Part shown: piece after piece, positions 1 to 8,610 of the stretch
Position numbering within the stretch: position 1 is the first letter of the stretch
How the letters are laid out: each line of letters opens with the position of its first letter
Notes under the pieces: model-generated
The model's database searches: none
What the model was told of the DNA's origin: nothing
Seen by the model: the letters and a program-made list of their open reading frames with translations, nothing else
Assembly: GCA_020343515.1 (NCBI GenBank)
Contig: CP070798.1
Span: forward strand, 139,189 to 189,628
Source of the DNA: Thermoplasmatales archaeon
GTDB taxonomy: Archaea; Thermoplasmatota; E2; DHVEG-1
Length of the DNA: 50,440 bases
Reading direction: 5' to 3'
Program-made: the position numbers and the translations under genes

Positions 1-1
1 A

Positions 2-385
2 CTTTCGATACAATCTGGAAATAATAGAATACTTAAACTAATGGGACGATCGTATTCAAAAGAAGATTTAGTCAATATGATATTAAAGTTAAAAAAATTC
101 AGTCCTGACTTGGAAGTGGGCATTGATTTAATGGTGGGTTTTCCAACTGAAAAAATGGAAGAATTTCGAGACTCGTTGGAACTTTTTGAACAGGTACCTT
201 TTGATTTCGGTAACGTATTTCCTTTTTCATACCAGGATGGAACAAAAGCGAGCGTAATGGAGCCGAAAATTCCAAGCAGGGAGATAAAAAGAAGGATGAA
301 GGACGCCTTAAAGTTTCTTAAAAAGAAAAATTATTTTGCATGCTATTTCAGACTTAACACGGGCATATCTTTCTATGCTAGATAA
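2..385 (+). CDS. Radical SAM methylthiotransferase-like protein, C-terminal part (MiaB/e-MtaB-like), cut by window edge
   Basis: The reading frame is open to the left edge, so the first ATG (position 41) is internal. Before it the frame reads LSIQSGNNRILKLMGRSYS, which resembles the QSGSxxxLxxMxRxY segment that follows the radical SAM core in MiaB-type tRNA methylthiotransferases. The later GFPTEKMEEF, VFPFSYQDGT and IPSREIKRRM stretches fit the same family. The enzymes insert sulfur and a methyl group at tRNA position 37. The protein ends only about 30 residues after the last family motif, so the usual C-terminal TRAM RNA-binding domain seems to be missing. It could therefore be a MiaB-like paralogue with another substrate. 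The SAM-binding CxxxCxxC lies outside the window. Confidence 0.7.
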   Translation, partial: LSIQSGNNRILKLMGRSYSKEDLVNMILKLKKFSPDLEVGIDLMVGFPTEKMEEFRDSLELFEQVPFDFGNVFPFSYQDGTKASVMEPKIPSREIKRRMKDALKFLKKKNYFACYFRLNTGISFYAR

Positions 386-574
386 ATTCCTCCACATATT
401 CAACTAAGAACACTTAAAAGCATTCATCTTCTTTGCGTTCCCCTGGAAGAAGTAACTTTGAGTGCAAGGTTATATATGTTGTTTGGAATGAAACACTATT
501 ATACCTTTATCGACATGAATAAACAAAATAAAGTATTACAATGTAATGGATGAAAGAAGAAATCAGGAATGGAT

Positions 575-600
575 AAAAAAAAAAAATAAAAAAAAAAAAA
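575..600 (-). terminator. Oligo-T tract downstream of tyrS
   Basis: Twelve A, one T and thirteen A on the plus strand make a nearly continuous T-run on the minus strand, about 63 bases past the tyrS stop. Archaeal RNA polymerase terminates on T-runs without needing a hairpin. The rest of the 386-662 gap holds no convincing gene: a 64-codon frame from 546 is low-complexity lysine sequence running into the tyrS 3' end. Confidence 0.5.
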
Positions 601-662
601 TCCCGTTGAAATTATTTGCTTGTCCGCCATACCAAGTTCACACAATATTACGTCAGATCAGA

Positions 663-1703
663 TTATTGAATAACTCCTTCTCCTTTCATCTTGTTATAGT
701 TATCAGGATGCTTCTCAAAATATGCGTGAACAGGCTCTAATATATTATTTACATAGCCGGTCGTTGCATTCTTCAAATCAAGAGGGTGAAGGCCACCAGC
801 AAATGCTTGTTCTAACTCCTTGCAAGATTTGAACTCTAGATTTCCACCGAATTTTTCAGCCCGTTTAATCAAAAATGGTTCTTCTTTCAACTCAGGAAAA
901 ATGACATACTTACAAATCTCTAACACAGGGTTTCCTACCACCTGTTTTTCTGGACAAAACGCTTTGCTTATCTTTTCCTCAACACTACTGGGATCATCAT
1001 GAATCGAAAGCATGGCCTCGGGTTTACTCTTACTCATCTTCACCTCGATTGGATCCATGCGTCCACCAGCCTGCAAACCAGTTAACAATGGCGTATGCAG
1101 GGCAACAGGGGGTTTATGACCAAGTTTTTTAGAAATTTCTCTAGCTAACATATGTGCACGACGCTGATCCATTCCGCCATATGCCACATCTAGATCAAGA
1201 TAAAAAATATCAGAAACTTGCATTGCTGGATAAAATAGCTTTGACAAGTCCTTTTCTGCTTCCTCTGCACTTCTACCCATGATATCCATCGCACGTTTTA
1301 CACGTGCAACAGACATGGATTTAGCTGTTCTCAAGACAATCTCCCAATATCTAGGATCACTTACATAATCACTGGCATACACAAACTTGACTTTATCTTT
1401 GTCAACACCCATAGAGGCAAAACAATCTTCCATATAACGTCCACAAAGCTTGATTTTCTCAATATCCCCACCAAGCTTATCGTTAATATATGCATGCCAA
1501 TCCGCAAGAAGCACTGTGAAATCAAATCCACAGTCAATGAAATCCTTGATCTTATTTGAACAAATCTTCCAACCAATGTGAACCGAACCAGATGGCTCAA
1601 AACCGATATATGCCCTTGGCTTTTCTTTATTTAAAACATACTTCAGTTCCTCTGTTGTCACGATCTCTTCAGCATTGTATGTCAATTTCTGTAATTTATC
1701 CAT
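663..1703 (-). CDS. tyrS: Tyrosyl-tRNA synthetase
   Basis: This class I aminoacyl-tRNA synthetase charges tRNA-Tyr. The 346-residue length and order of motifs fit the compact archaeal TyrRS. Near residues 33-44 it has YIGFEPSGSVHIGW, the HIGH-type ATP site with W in the last position. VAYGGMDQRRAHMLARE is the tyrosine-binding region and KMSKSK near residue 225 is the KMSKS loop. There is no bacterial S4-like C-terminal domain, as expected in archaea. The gene is transcribed divergently from the C25 peptidase gene across about 130 bp. Function is assigned with high confidence from whole-length similarity. Confidence 0.96.
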   Translation of the reverse strand: MDKLQKLTYNAEEIVTTEELKYVLNKEKPRAYIGFEPSGSVHIGWKICSNKIKDFIDCGFDFTVLLADWHAYINDKLGGDIEKIKLCGRYMEDCFASMGVDKDKVKFVYASDYVSDPRYWEIVLRTAKSMSVARVKRAMDIMGRSAEEAEKDLSKLFYPAMQVSDIFYLDLDVAYGGMDQRRAHMLAREISKKLGHKPPVALHTPLLTGLQAGGRMDPIEVKMSKSKPEAMLSIHDDPSSVEEKISKAFCPEKQVVGNPVLEICKYVIFPELKEEPFLIKRAEKFGGNLEFKSCKELEQAFAGGLHPLDLKNATTGYVNNILEPVHAYFEKHPDNYNKMKGEGVIQ

Positions 1704-1779
1704 ATTAACAAAATGAATACAACATGGTATTTATGGTTATTTCGATGTAAATGTAAAAAATCATAACCACCAAGATAAT

Positions 1780-1789
1780 ATTTATATAA
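1780..1789 (+). promoter_or_regulatory. TATA box of the C25 peptidase gene
   Basis: ATTTATATAA lies about 50 bp upstream of the ATG at 1835, which leaves room for a start site near 1810 and a GGTGG ribosome site at 1826-1830. This is the expected archaeal TBP-site composition and spacing. Confidence 0.5.
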
Positions 1790-1834
1790 CCTTTTTATTT
1801 ATTAATATAAGAAATAAACTAATTCGGTGGTATT

Positions 1835-4800
1835 ATGGAAAGGAAAAAAATTGTCAATTGCCTTGTATTAATTATTTTGTTAACAAGCATATTTTCAGTA
1901 CCAATTGCAGCAACTCAAAAAGTTGAAACAGATAATTTGTCTAGCCTTGAAGATGATTTTTCACATAACTTTCAGCCACTTGTTTTCGGATCTCGTCAAG
2001 CTGCATCAAACATAGATATTGAAGGAATCTTAGACGAAGGAAAAATGTCAGACTATGAGGATAAGGTTAAAACAATAGAATTTCACTTTGATCCATCTCA
2101 CTGTGTTCTACATCAAATAGACCAGAGACAAGTTTATCTTGAAATAGAGAGATTAAAACCATTTGGCTCACCAGGAGATCCAATGTTACCTATGAAAACA
2201 TATGTAATAGAACTCCCAAAACACTCTGAAATACTCGAGGTTGGAATCACAAATGGATATTACAAAGAAATTATGAATAGGTTGATTATAGCTCCGAATC
2301 CTGAACCTGTTTTTTGGCATAGGGATGAAGCAGAAACGGTCATTAACTCATTAATTCCAAATATGAAGGTTTACAACAGTGATCAGTTCTTCCCTGGCAC
2401 CGTTGTCTCATATGAAGCAGGAAAAAACAATGAAAAAACATTGGTTTTTGTAAGAGTATTCCCTATACAATATTTGCCGAAAAGTGGAAAAGCAGTTTTG
2501 TTAACAGATGGTTCAGTCAATGTGTTTTATAAACACGACGAATCTTTTATTTCAACACCACTTTCCAAAGATGCAGAAGTTGTGAATGTTATTATAACGC
2601 CTCCCTCTCTCTTTGCTCAAGCTTTGGAGCTGGAAACATTCCATGACGCTGAGGGAACGTCTACTGCTGTCGTAAACACAACCTGGATTTATACAGAGTA
2701 TGAGGAAGCCAATGATCCCCCATATGAAGGATATAGTGATCCTAATATCCCAGGATGGGAATCTATCAAGGGGTATAACTATAGTCTTGCTAAACGTATT
2801 ATTAGTTATCTGAATGATATTGGTGCACATCCAAATCTACAGTATGTTACGCTACTGGGAAATGCAAGGCTTGTGCCGCCAAGCTATTACTATTATTATA
2901 GCTGGACGCCAACAGATTTTTTCTACTCTTCACCAGATTATGACTTAGTACCAAACCATTTTGTGGGTAGACTACCTGTTAATGATGCTATTGAAGCCGC
3001 TCACGTAGTCGATAAAATAATACACTGGAATGCAACATCAGATTTGTTTAAAAATATTGCTGTTGCAGGAGGAAAGCCTTTTGGTACACCCTATGATTTT
3101 GGAGAATTGATTGTCATAGACGCGATAAACAGAGGGTTTTTCAATGGGGTCAATCCCACGAAGTATTTCAAAACAGAAGGATCCTTTGATAGAATAAATC
3201 TAACAAATGCCTTGATGGGATATACAGGATTGTTGTACCATATTGGTCATGGTAGTGGGACTGCATGGTCATTGGAAGGAGATCCACTTGATGTTGATGA
3301 TGTGATGAACCTTTCTGAGAGCGATACTTCACCAATAGTGGTTTCAATTTCCTGTATGAACGGTGCATTTGACACCTATTTAACAGATATGGGTTTTAGC
3401 GTTTCATTTGGAGAATCAATTTTATTATCAGATGCTGGAGGCATTGCATATATTGGCGGTTCGAGAAGTAACGCTGGAGTCCCCTTATTCACCCTTGATA
3501 AGGGATATGTCAATATTTCTAAGGAACCTTATATGGCTGGGATGCTCACATACCTGCTTAAGGCTTATCACGAAGGAGGTTCTACACTTGGTAATCTTAC
3601 CGCCCATGCAATGATGACCTATATGGAGCATAATAACTTCTCTGACCCTCTAGACAGTTTTACGTTTTTTGCTTTTGTTTTGTTAGGCGATCCAGCATTG
3701 CGGTTGCCGCCAAGATCATCAGAAAGCGAATACCAAACACCTAATTCTTTTATAGAAAATCCAGTGGCATATGTAGATCCGCAAATTTTAGAAATGGTAT
3801 TCATAACTACGGGAGACGGAGTTATACCATTGGGTGTTGTTGGAGAGAATATGACTATGATATCGGCCACCAATTCGCCAACTGTAAATATAAAACTAAT
3901 CGATGCGCTGACATTCGATGAAGTGGTTCTAGAGAAGGTTAGCATGCCTACAGTTGATAACAATGTTTTATATGATTTTATTCCTACCCATGGGACATTG
4001 TATTCTATTCGAACTATTACTGAGGACGGGAGAGAAGGATGGCTCTATGGAACTGCTGCCCGTGTTGTCGATGATGACTACAATGAATCAACGCCTGGTT
4101 GGCAGGTGACACGATGGGCAGTTATTCAAGAGGCAGTCGACAATTCTAGTGGGGATAAGTTATCTGATCTAATTTTTGTCTTCAATGGTACCTACCAAGA
4201 AAATGTAGTATTAGACAAATCAATAAAATTAATTGGAGAGGAAAATAGTATAACGACCATTGATGGCGGTGGAGATGGAACCGTTGTCAACGTTATCGAG
4301 CAATCATGTAGCATATCTGGATTCACAATAACCAACAGTGGAGAACAAAAAGTTGATGCTGGTATAGAAATACAAGCAGATACGACGGTTGTAATCAACA
4401 ACATCATTACAAATAACAACAACAGGGGCATCTATGTATCTAATGGATGGCCCATTATACAGTACAATACTATATCTAACAGTAACTATGGCGTATACAT
4501 TCAAAACAAACGTTATAATTCTGTCATTGGCAACACTATCAAAGAAAACCAGTTTGGCATTTATCTATCAGAATCAGAAGACCAATTTTTAGTAGGCAAT
4601 ACAATCATTGCTAACAGGTATGGTGCTTATTTAGAAAAATCTAGTATGAATGTTATTGGCCTTAATAATATTACAAACAATGAAAAAGGCGTCTATCTTA
4701 AAAAATCGAAAAATAATGCGATTATGCTCAACAATTTCATAAACAACAAAAGACACGCCCAATTTTCCAAATGCCTTATGAACACATGGCCACAAAACTA

Positions 4801-4945
4801 TTGGGACAATTGGATAGGATTGAGATTCAACTTATCATTGCCAAAATTCATAATCGGGAGGATTGGCATAGTAGGATTAATTCCCTGGATAAACATGGAT
4901 CGTGAACCCACGAATACCCCTTGGAACATTAATTTACCCTTCTGA
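1835..4945 (+). CDS. Secreted gingipain-like (C25) cysteine peptidase with C-terminal beta-helix domain
   Basis: The 1036-residue protein begins with KK plus a hydrophobic segment (about residues 8-27), a typical signal peptide, so it is probably exported. Residues about 250-635 match the peptidase C25/gingipain fold: LQYVTLLGNARLVPP, a GRLPVND segment, the catalytic His in HIGHGSG (about residue 472) and the catalytic Cys in SISCMNG (about 507), ending in LLGDPALRLP. Residues about 760-1000 form tandem right-handed beta-helix turns of the NosD/PbH1 type (NxxxxNxxGIYVS, GIYLSESE, GVYLKKSK) and finish with NYWDNW. C25 enzymes cleave after Arg or Lys. The beta-helix may bind polysaccharide or anchor the enzyme. 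It converges with purB, with only 21 bp between stops. Confidence 0.85.
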   Translation: MERKKIVNCLVLIILLTSIFSVPIAATQKVETDNLSSLEDDFSHNFQPLVFGSRQAASNIDIEGILDEGKMSDYEDKVKTIEFHFDPSHCVLHQIDQRQVYLEIERLKPFGSPGDPMLPMKTYVIELPKHSEILEVGITNGYYKEIMNRLIIAPNPEPVFWHRDEAETVINSLIPNMKVYNSDQFFPGTVVSYEAGKNNEKTLVFVRVFPIQYLPKSGKAVLLTDGSVNVFYKHDESFISTPLSKDAEVVNVIITPPSLFAQALELETFHDAEGTSTAVVNTTWIYTEYEEANDPPYEGYSDPNIPGWESIKGYNYSLAKRIISYLNDIGAHPNLQYVTLLGNARLVPPSYYYYYSWTPTDFFYSSPDYDLVPNHFVGRLPVNDAIEAAHVVDKIIHWNATSDLFKNIAVAGGKPFGTPYDFGELIVIDAINRGFFNGVNPTKYFKTEGSFDRINLTNALMGYTGLLYHIGHGSGTAWSLEGDPLDVDDVMNLSESDTSPIVVSISCMNGAFDTYLTDMGFSVSFGESILLSDAGGIAYIGGSRSNAGVPLFTLDKGYVNISKEPYMAGMLTYLLKAYHEGGSTLGNLTAHAMMTYMEHNNFSDPLDSFTFFAFVLLGDPALRLPPRSSESEYQTPNSFIENPVAYVDPQILEMVFITTGDGVIPLGVVGENMTMISATNSPTVNIKLIDALTFDEVVLEKVSMPTVDNNVLYDFIPTHGTLYSIRTITEDGREGWLYGTAARVVDDDYNESTPGWQVTRWAVIQEAVDNSSGDKLSDLIFVFNGTYQENVVLDKSIKLIGEENSITTIDGGGDGTVVNVIEQSCSISGFTITNSGEQKVDAGIEIQADTTVVINNIITNNNNRGIYVSNGWPIIQYNTISNSNYGVYIQNKRYNSVIGNTIKENQFGIYLSESEDQFLVGNTIIANRYGAYLEKSSMNVIGLNNITNNEKGVYLKKSKNNAIMLNNFINNKRHAQFSKCLMNTWPQNYWDNWIGLRFNLSLPKFIIGRIGIVGLIPWINMDREPTNTPWNINLPF

Positions 4946-4966
4946 TGAGTTCTCTTCAGTAAGCCT

Positions 4967-6319
4967 TCATCTCGTCAGTTTTTTGACAATATTATTTATG
5001 ATATTTTCTGATGCGCCCAGATAATTTTTTGGGTTCATGACTTCCTCCAATTCATTCTTTTTGAGTAATTTAGAAATGTTTTTATCTTCCAATAAAACAG
5101 TTAGCAAGTCTTTATCCATACTGGATGCTTTTATAGAACATTTTCTAACAAGCTCATGTGCATCTCCACGGCCCATTCCCTTTTCGACCAGTTTTGTCAT
5201 TACAGCCTCAGCCATTGGCAGACCCTTTGATTTTTCAAGATTTTCCATCATTCTATCTGGATTGACTTGAAGATTTTTGAATACATTATTCATTTGATAC
5301 ACGACCCAGTCAGTAAGAATCAGAGAATGAGGTAAAATAAAACGTTCAGATGATGAATTACAAAGATCACGTTCATGCCATTGAATCGCATTTTCAAATG
5401 CGGGTATAACACTGCTTCGTATCACCCTTGCAAGTCCACAGATCTGCTCGCATACAATCGGGTTTCTCTTATGTGGCATCGCCGAAGAGCCGACCTGTTT
5501 TTTTGACTCAAACGCCTCTGCAACTTCTCCAATTTCACTCCTCTGAAGATTTCTAATTTCAGTTGCAAACTTCTCCATGCTTGTAGCAATATTTGAGAGA
5601 ATTGACAAAAGTTCTATGTATCTATCCCTTCCAACAATTTGTGTTGCTCCCTCCTCTATTCCCAGTTTTAAATCCTGCATCACCAGCTCTTGAATTTTTA
5701 AAACGTGTTTACCCATTGCTGCACCAGTGCCTACCGCGCCAGACATTTTGCCAACAAGGACACGTGAGTTGCATTCACGCATACGTTCTAGATGCCTATC
5801 AACTTCTATGGCATACACAGCCATTTTCAAACCAAAAGTAATTGGAATAGAAAACTGTCCATGCGTCCTACCGAGCATGAGAGTGTTCTTATGCTTCTTT
5901 GCATGAGCCACCAATGTATTTCTCAGTTTTTTTAACTCTGCTTTAATAATATCGGTTGCTTTTGAAAACTGTAAAGCGTTTGCTGTATCAACAATATCAT
6001 AGCTAGTAGCCCCAAGGTGAACATATTTGGCTGCTGCTTCTCCAATACAGACCTCGCCTAGGGCTTTTGTTAATGCCATGATGTCATGCCGGGTCTCTTT
6101 TTCAATTTCTTTTACCCTCTCGATCTTAACAAACTTAACAGAGGCGTTTTTAGAAATTTCATCAGCAGCTTTTTGGGGAATGTTGTCAACTTTCGCATGC
6201 GCTCTAGCTAGTGCAGCCTCCACATCTAATAAATATTGAAGCTTACTTTTTTCACCAAAAACTTCCTTTATTTCTCTTCTCCCATATCTAAAATCAATAG
6301 GGCAAACTGGATTATCCAT
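4967..6319 (-). CDS. purB: Adenylosuccinate lyase
   Basis: PurB acts twice in purine synthesis: it releases fumarate from SAICAR and from adenylosuccinate to give AMP. The 450-residue length fits the fumarase/aspartase superfamily. The family signature appears as GSSAMPHKRNP (the flexible catalytic loop), and TRHDIMALTKAL and LGATSYDIVDT are the other two conserved blocks. The start is the ATG that opens MDNPVCPIDFRYGR, which matches the family N-terminus. It is followed downstream on the same strand by nothing in this window; the neighbouring 121-residue protein lies upstream in the same direction and may be co-transcribed. Confidence 0.96.
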   Translation of the reverse strand: MDNPVCPIDFRYGRREIKEVFGEKSKLQYLLDVEAALARAHAKVDNIPQKAADEISKNASVKFVKIERVKEIEKETRHDIMALTKALGEVCIGEAAAKYVHLGATSYDIVDTANALQFSKATDIIKAELKKLRNTLVAHAKKHKNTLMLGRTHGQFSIPITFGLKMAVYAIEVDRHLERMRECNSRVLVGKMSGAVGTGAAMGKHVLKIQELVMQDLKLGIEEGATQIVGRDRYIELLSILSNIATSMEKFATEIRNLQRSEIGEVAEAFESKKQVGSSAMPHKRNPIVCEQICGLARVIRSSVIPAFENAIQWHERDLCNSSSERFILPHSLILTDWVVYQMNNVFKNLQVNPDRMMENLEKSKGLPMAEAVMTKLVEKGMGRGDAHELVRKCSIKASSMDKDLLTVLLEDKNISKLLKKNELEEVMNPKNYLGASENIINNIVKKLTR

Positions 6320-6368
6320 AGGCTCTCCAAAACTGAATAAAATAATAGTTAATGTCTTTTTGGGCTTA

Positions 6369-6734
6369 CTAACATATGTCTTTTAATAAAACTGATAATT
6401 CCTTTGTAATATTTTTTATTCTAGGATAGTGTCTATTGAGTTTTTCAACAAGTTCATGCAATTGTTTTATAGTCCCCATAATAAGAATATTGGCACGTTC
6501 ATTTTTTAACTCAAATGCATCCTTAGGAATAGCTACCTCTCCTCCGATAGAGAGCATGTCCTGTTTAATAATAATGGCATCTTGAAGTATTACGTTTTCT
6601 ACTTTAATAGCTTTAAAAATCGCCTTCGGCGCCATGATTTCGATGCTTTTAGGGTCACTTCCTATCTTTTGAATTTCATTTTTCGCATCTTCCAGAGATA
6701 CAATTTCTATAAATTTAGAATTATGATCATTCAT
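6369..6734 (-). CDS. Free-standing domain resembling the N-terminal extension of some dihydropteroate synthases
   Basis: The 121-residue soluble protein has no signal peptide or membrane segment. Its middle (PKSIEIMAPKAIFKAIKV, then KQDMLSIGGEVAIPKDAFEL, then ILIMGTIKQLHELVEKLN) resembles, from memory, the extension found before the TIM barrel of certain archaeal and clostridial dihydropteroate synthases: K-x-MLSLGG-x-A-P and LxMGTxxQ. No DHPS catalytic domain is encoded next to it. A role in folate or tetrahydromethanopterin-type pterin synthesis is possible but not shown. It sits 49 bp upstream of purB on the same strand, so a shared transcript is likely. The homology call is moderate; the function is unknown. 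Confidence 0.5.
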   Translation of the reverse strand: MNDHNSKFIEIVSLEDAKNEIQKIGSDPKSIEIMAPKAIFKAIKVENVILQDAIIIKQDMLSIGGEVAIPKDAFELKNERANILIMGTIKQLHELVEKLNRHYPRIKNITKELSVLLKDIC

Positions 6735-6813
6735 ATTTGGAAGAAAATATGTCAGCCTTATAATAAATTATTCAAATAATACATAGCATTCCTATTCTGT
6801 AGTGGATTGCCAA

Positions 6814-7224
6814 ATGAGAGGCAGCTATCTTATGCTAGTGGAACTAAAAAACCCTAAAAAAATTCAAATAGGCAACCTTAGAGACATAGATTTCAAAAAA
6901 GGTTTCTATATCTATGTGGGCTCAGCTCTGAGTGGATTAAACCAACGCATACAACGACATCTTAGAAAACAAAAAAAGATTCATTGGCACATTGATTATC
7001 TGTTGACCCATGCAAAAATTGTGGACATTTTTTACAAACAAAGCACGCTCAAGGAGGAGTGTTGCATTGCAAAAATATTAGAAAAAGAACTCTCAATAAT
7101 TCCCAATTTTGGTTGTAGTGATTGCACTTGTAAAAGCCATCTTTTTCATGGCTCCTATGAAGATATAAAAAATGCTATTGCTAATCTAGAAATTAAACAA
7201 TATTCGATAAATGCAAAATCTTAA
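6814..7224 (+). CDS. DUF123 family protein (GIY-YIG-like)
   Basis: The sequence shows the whole DUF123 pattern: GSYLMLVEL, KGFYIYVGSALSGLNQRIQRHLR, KIHWHIDYLL, ECCIAKIL and FGCSDCTCKSHLF. DUF123 proteins are common in archaea. They are sometimes fused to endonuclease III and are related to the GIY-YIG fold (the YIYVGSA strand), so a nucleic-acid role is suspected but unproved. I chose ATG 6814 because MRGSY matches the family N-terminus; a GTG four codons earlier (6802) is possible. It is divergent from the DHPS-N-like gene and 27 bp before cutA, so the two may share a transcript. Confidence 0.85.
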   Translation: MRGSYLMLVELKNPKKIQIGNLRDIDFKKGFYIYVGSALSGLNQRIQRHLRKQKKIHWHIDYLLTHAKIVDIFYKQSTLKEECCIAKILEKELSIIPNFGCSDCTCKSHLFHGSYEDIKNAIANLEIKQYSINAKS

Positions 7225-7251
7225 AACTGGTTTTAATTATAGGATAAAAGG

Positions 7252-7563
7252 ATGGTTGCTGCAATTTATTCTATCACCGGCAATATAGATGATGCAAAGA
7301 AAATCGCGCGTTTATTAGTTGAAGAAAAACTGGTTGCATGTGTTAATATAATTCCAAAGATAGAGTCAGTTTATAGGTGGCAAGGAAAGATTGAAGAAGA
7401 AAGTGAATGTGTTTTAATAGCAAAGACAACAGATAAAAATATAGATAAAACGATACAAAGGATACAGGAAATCCATCCATATGGCGTGCCAGATATCGTC
7501 GTTCTTCCAATTGTTAAGGGGTTAAAAGAATATCTTGATTATGTTGAAGATGAGACAAAATGA
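7252..7563 (+). CDS. cutA: CutA1 divalent-cation tolerance protein
   Basis: The 103-residue protein has the compact CutA1 ferredoxin-like fold sequence: ARLLVEEKLVACVNIIP, SVYRWQGKIEEESECVLIAKT and HPYGVPDIVVLPI. CutA1 forms very stable trimers. It was linked genetically to copper tolerance in bacteria, but its biochemical role is still unclear; a PII-like signalling role has been proposed. The AGGATAAAAGG stretch just before the ATG supplies a ribosome site. It follows the DUF123 gene closely and converges with the radical SAM gene. Confidence 0.93.
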   Translation: MVAAIYSITGNIDDAKKIARLLVEEKLVACVNIIPKIESVYRWQGKIEEESECVLIAKTTDKNIDKTIQRIQEIHPYGVPDIVVLPIVKGLKEYLDYVEDETK

Positions 7564-7680
7564 AGCTTGCTCCTTTGGTTTCAAATTGGCTCTCCTGGTA
7601 ATGAGCATCTATGGCTATCTTATAAGGTGAGTGAATAACCCCTATGGCTATGAGATTAACTGGTATTTTTTTCACGGTTT

Positions 7681-8448
7681 CTATGGCTCCATTCTTCTTC
7701 TTTTAATAAGTTCCATCATGTCTAAAGGAACTGTCACAGGTTTCTGACTTTTGTAAACACAGAGTGTATTTAATCCGGCAAAAGCCTTTTCTATTTCATC
7801 TAACTCTTCTTTCGACAAGGGCTGTATGTTACATTGTCTAAGAGGAGTATTAATTTGTACTTCGTCCGGGTGAATCTTTTTTGCTAGTTGTGCAAGGTCA
7901 TTTGCATAATCTTTGTTTTCTTTCATAAACATGATTTGTAGAGCAAATTTTCCATGGAAACCTTGACGAAGTTCTTTTATTCCTTTAAGTGTTTTTTCGA
8001 ATGTTATTCCATTGGCAGGGCGGTTAATTTTCTGGAAAAGCTCTTTATTGGGTGCATCAAGTTTTGCCACAATAATATCTAGGTTACCAAGGGTTTCATA
8101 TACGTTTTTATCATAGAGTAAAGTGGAATTTGTTAGTATTGCCAACGGTATGTCGGTGAATCCTTTTATTAGATTTACGACTTCATGCATATTCTTCGCA
8201 AGCGTTGGTTCCCCTGTCCCAGAAAAGGTGATCACGTCGGGTGTTGTTTGCTTTAGGGCATTCTTTAACTCTTTTTCTACATTTTTTGTTGATACAAATG
8301 TGTCTCTTTGCGAGGTGATTTTGTCTGATTTTTCTAACTGACAGTATATGCAGTCAAAGGAGCATATCTTTTTTTCTGAACAAAGGAGATCTACACCCAG
8401 TGATCTACCTAATCTCCATGATGCAATGGGCCCGTAGACTATTTTCAT
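7681..8448 (-). CDS. Radical SAM protein, COG0731 family
   Basis: The N-terminus reads FGPIASWRLGRSLGVDLL-like (VYGPIASWRLGRSLGVDL), followed by CSFDCIYC, the CxxxCxxC that holds the SAM-binding 4Fe-4S cluster. FSGTGEPTL is the conserved GGE-like SAM motif region and ILTNSTLL follows. The 255-residue protein belongs to a family of small radical SAM enzymes widespread in archaea and anaerobic bacteria, mostly without a known substrate. I chose the ATG at 8448, since MKIVYGP is the family N-terminus; another ATG at 8484 would add 12 residues. It reads away from the nrdR promoter. Confidence 0.85.
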   Translation of the reverse strand: MKIVYGPIASWRLGRSLGVDLLCSEKKICSFDCIYCQLEKSDKITSQRDTFVSTKNVEKELKNALKQTTPDVITFSGTGEPTLAKNMHEVVNLIKGFTDIPLAILTNSTLLYDKNVYETLGNLDIIVAKLDAPNKELFQKINRPANGITFEKTLKGIKELRQGFHGKFALQIMFMKENKDYANDLAQLAKKIHPDEVQINTPLRQCNIQPLSKEELDEIEKAFAGLNTLCVYKSQKPVTVPLDMMELIKRRRMEP

Positions 8449-8550
8449 GATGTTTGACGAAACAAATCTTGTATATTTAATCATGATGCATTCAAGTCTA
8501 AAAAATGCTAATTTTCGGTAAAAATGGAAAGGTTTAAAAAGTCTAATAGT

Positions 8551-8597
8551 ATACTATATAATGTGGATTTGTATTTTTAAAGTACAATATATTGTGC
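8551..8597 (+). promoter_or_regulatory. Tandem NrdR-box-like operators overlapping the nrdRDG promoter
   Basis: Two 16-mers resemble the NrdR box acaCwAtATaTwGtgt. Box 1 is ATACTATATAATGTGG (8551-8566) and box 2 is GTACAATATATTGTGC (8582-8597), each matching at about 13 of 16 positions. Box 2 contains a perfect 12-bp palindrome, ACAATATATTGT. Their starts are 31 bp apart with a 15-bp linker, the three-turn spacing known for bacterial NrdR. Box 1 includes the likely TATA element (CTATATAA). Box 2 ends 13 bp before the nrdR ATG, near the expected start of transcription, so bound NrdR would block TBP and polymerase. Confidence 0.75.
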
Positions 8598-8610
8598 CTG
8601 GGGTGCCTGG

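Noticed and set aside
546-740. 64-codon plus-strand frame in the gap before tyrS
   Set aside because: It is driven by A-rich codons and overlaps the tyrS 3' end; no ribosome site or family likeness.
1568-1605. TyrRS ATP motif reads HIGW instead of HIGH
   Set aside because: The last position of this motif varies among TyrRS proteins and all other blocks are intact, so no loss of function is inferred.
8582-8597. Reading the palindrome before nrdR as only a TATA box
   Set aside because: It is too close to the ATG (13 bp) for a TATA element and has the NrdR-box pattern; TATA is better placed in the first box.
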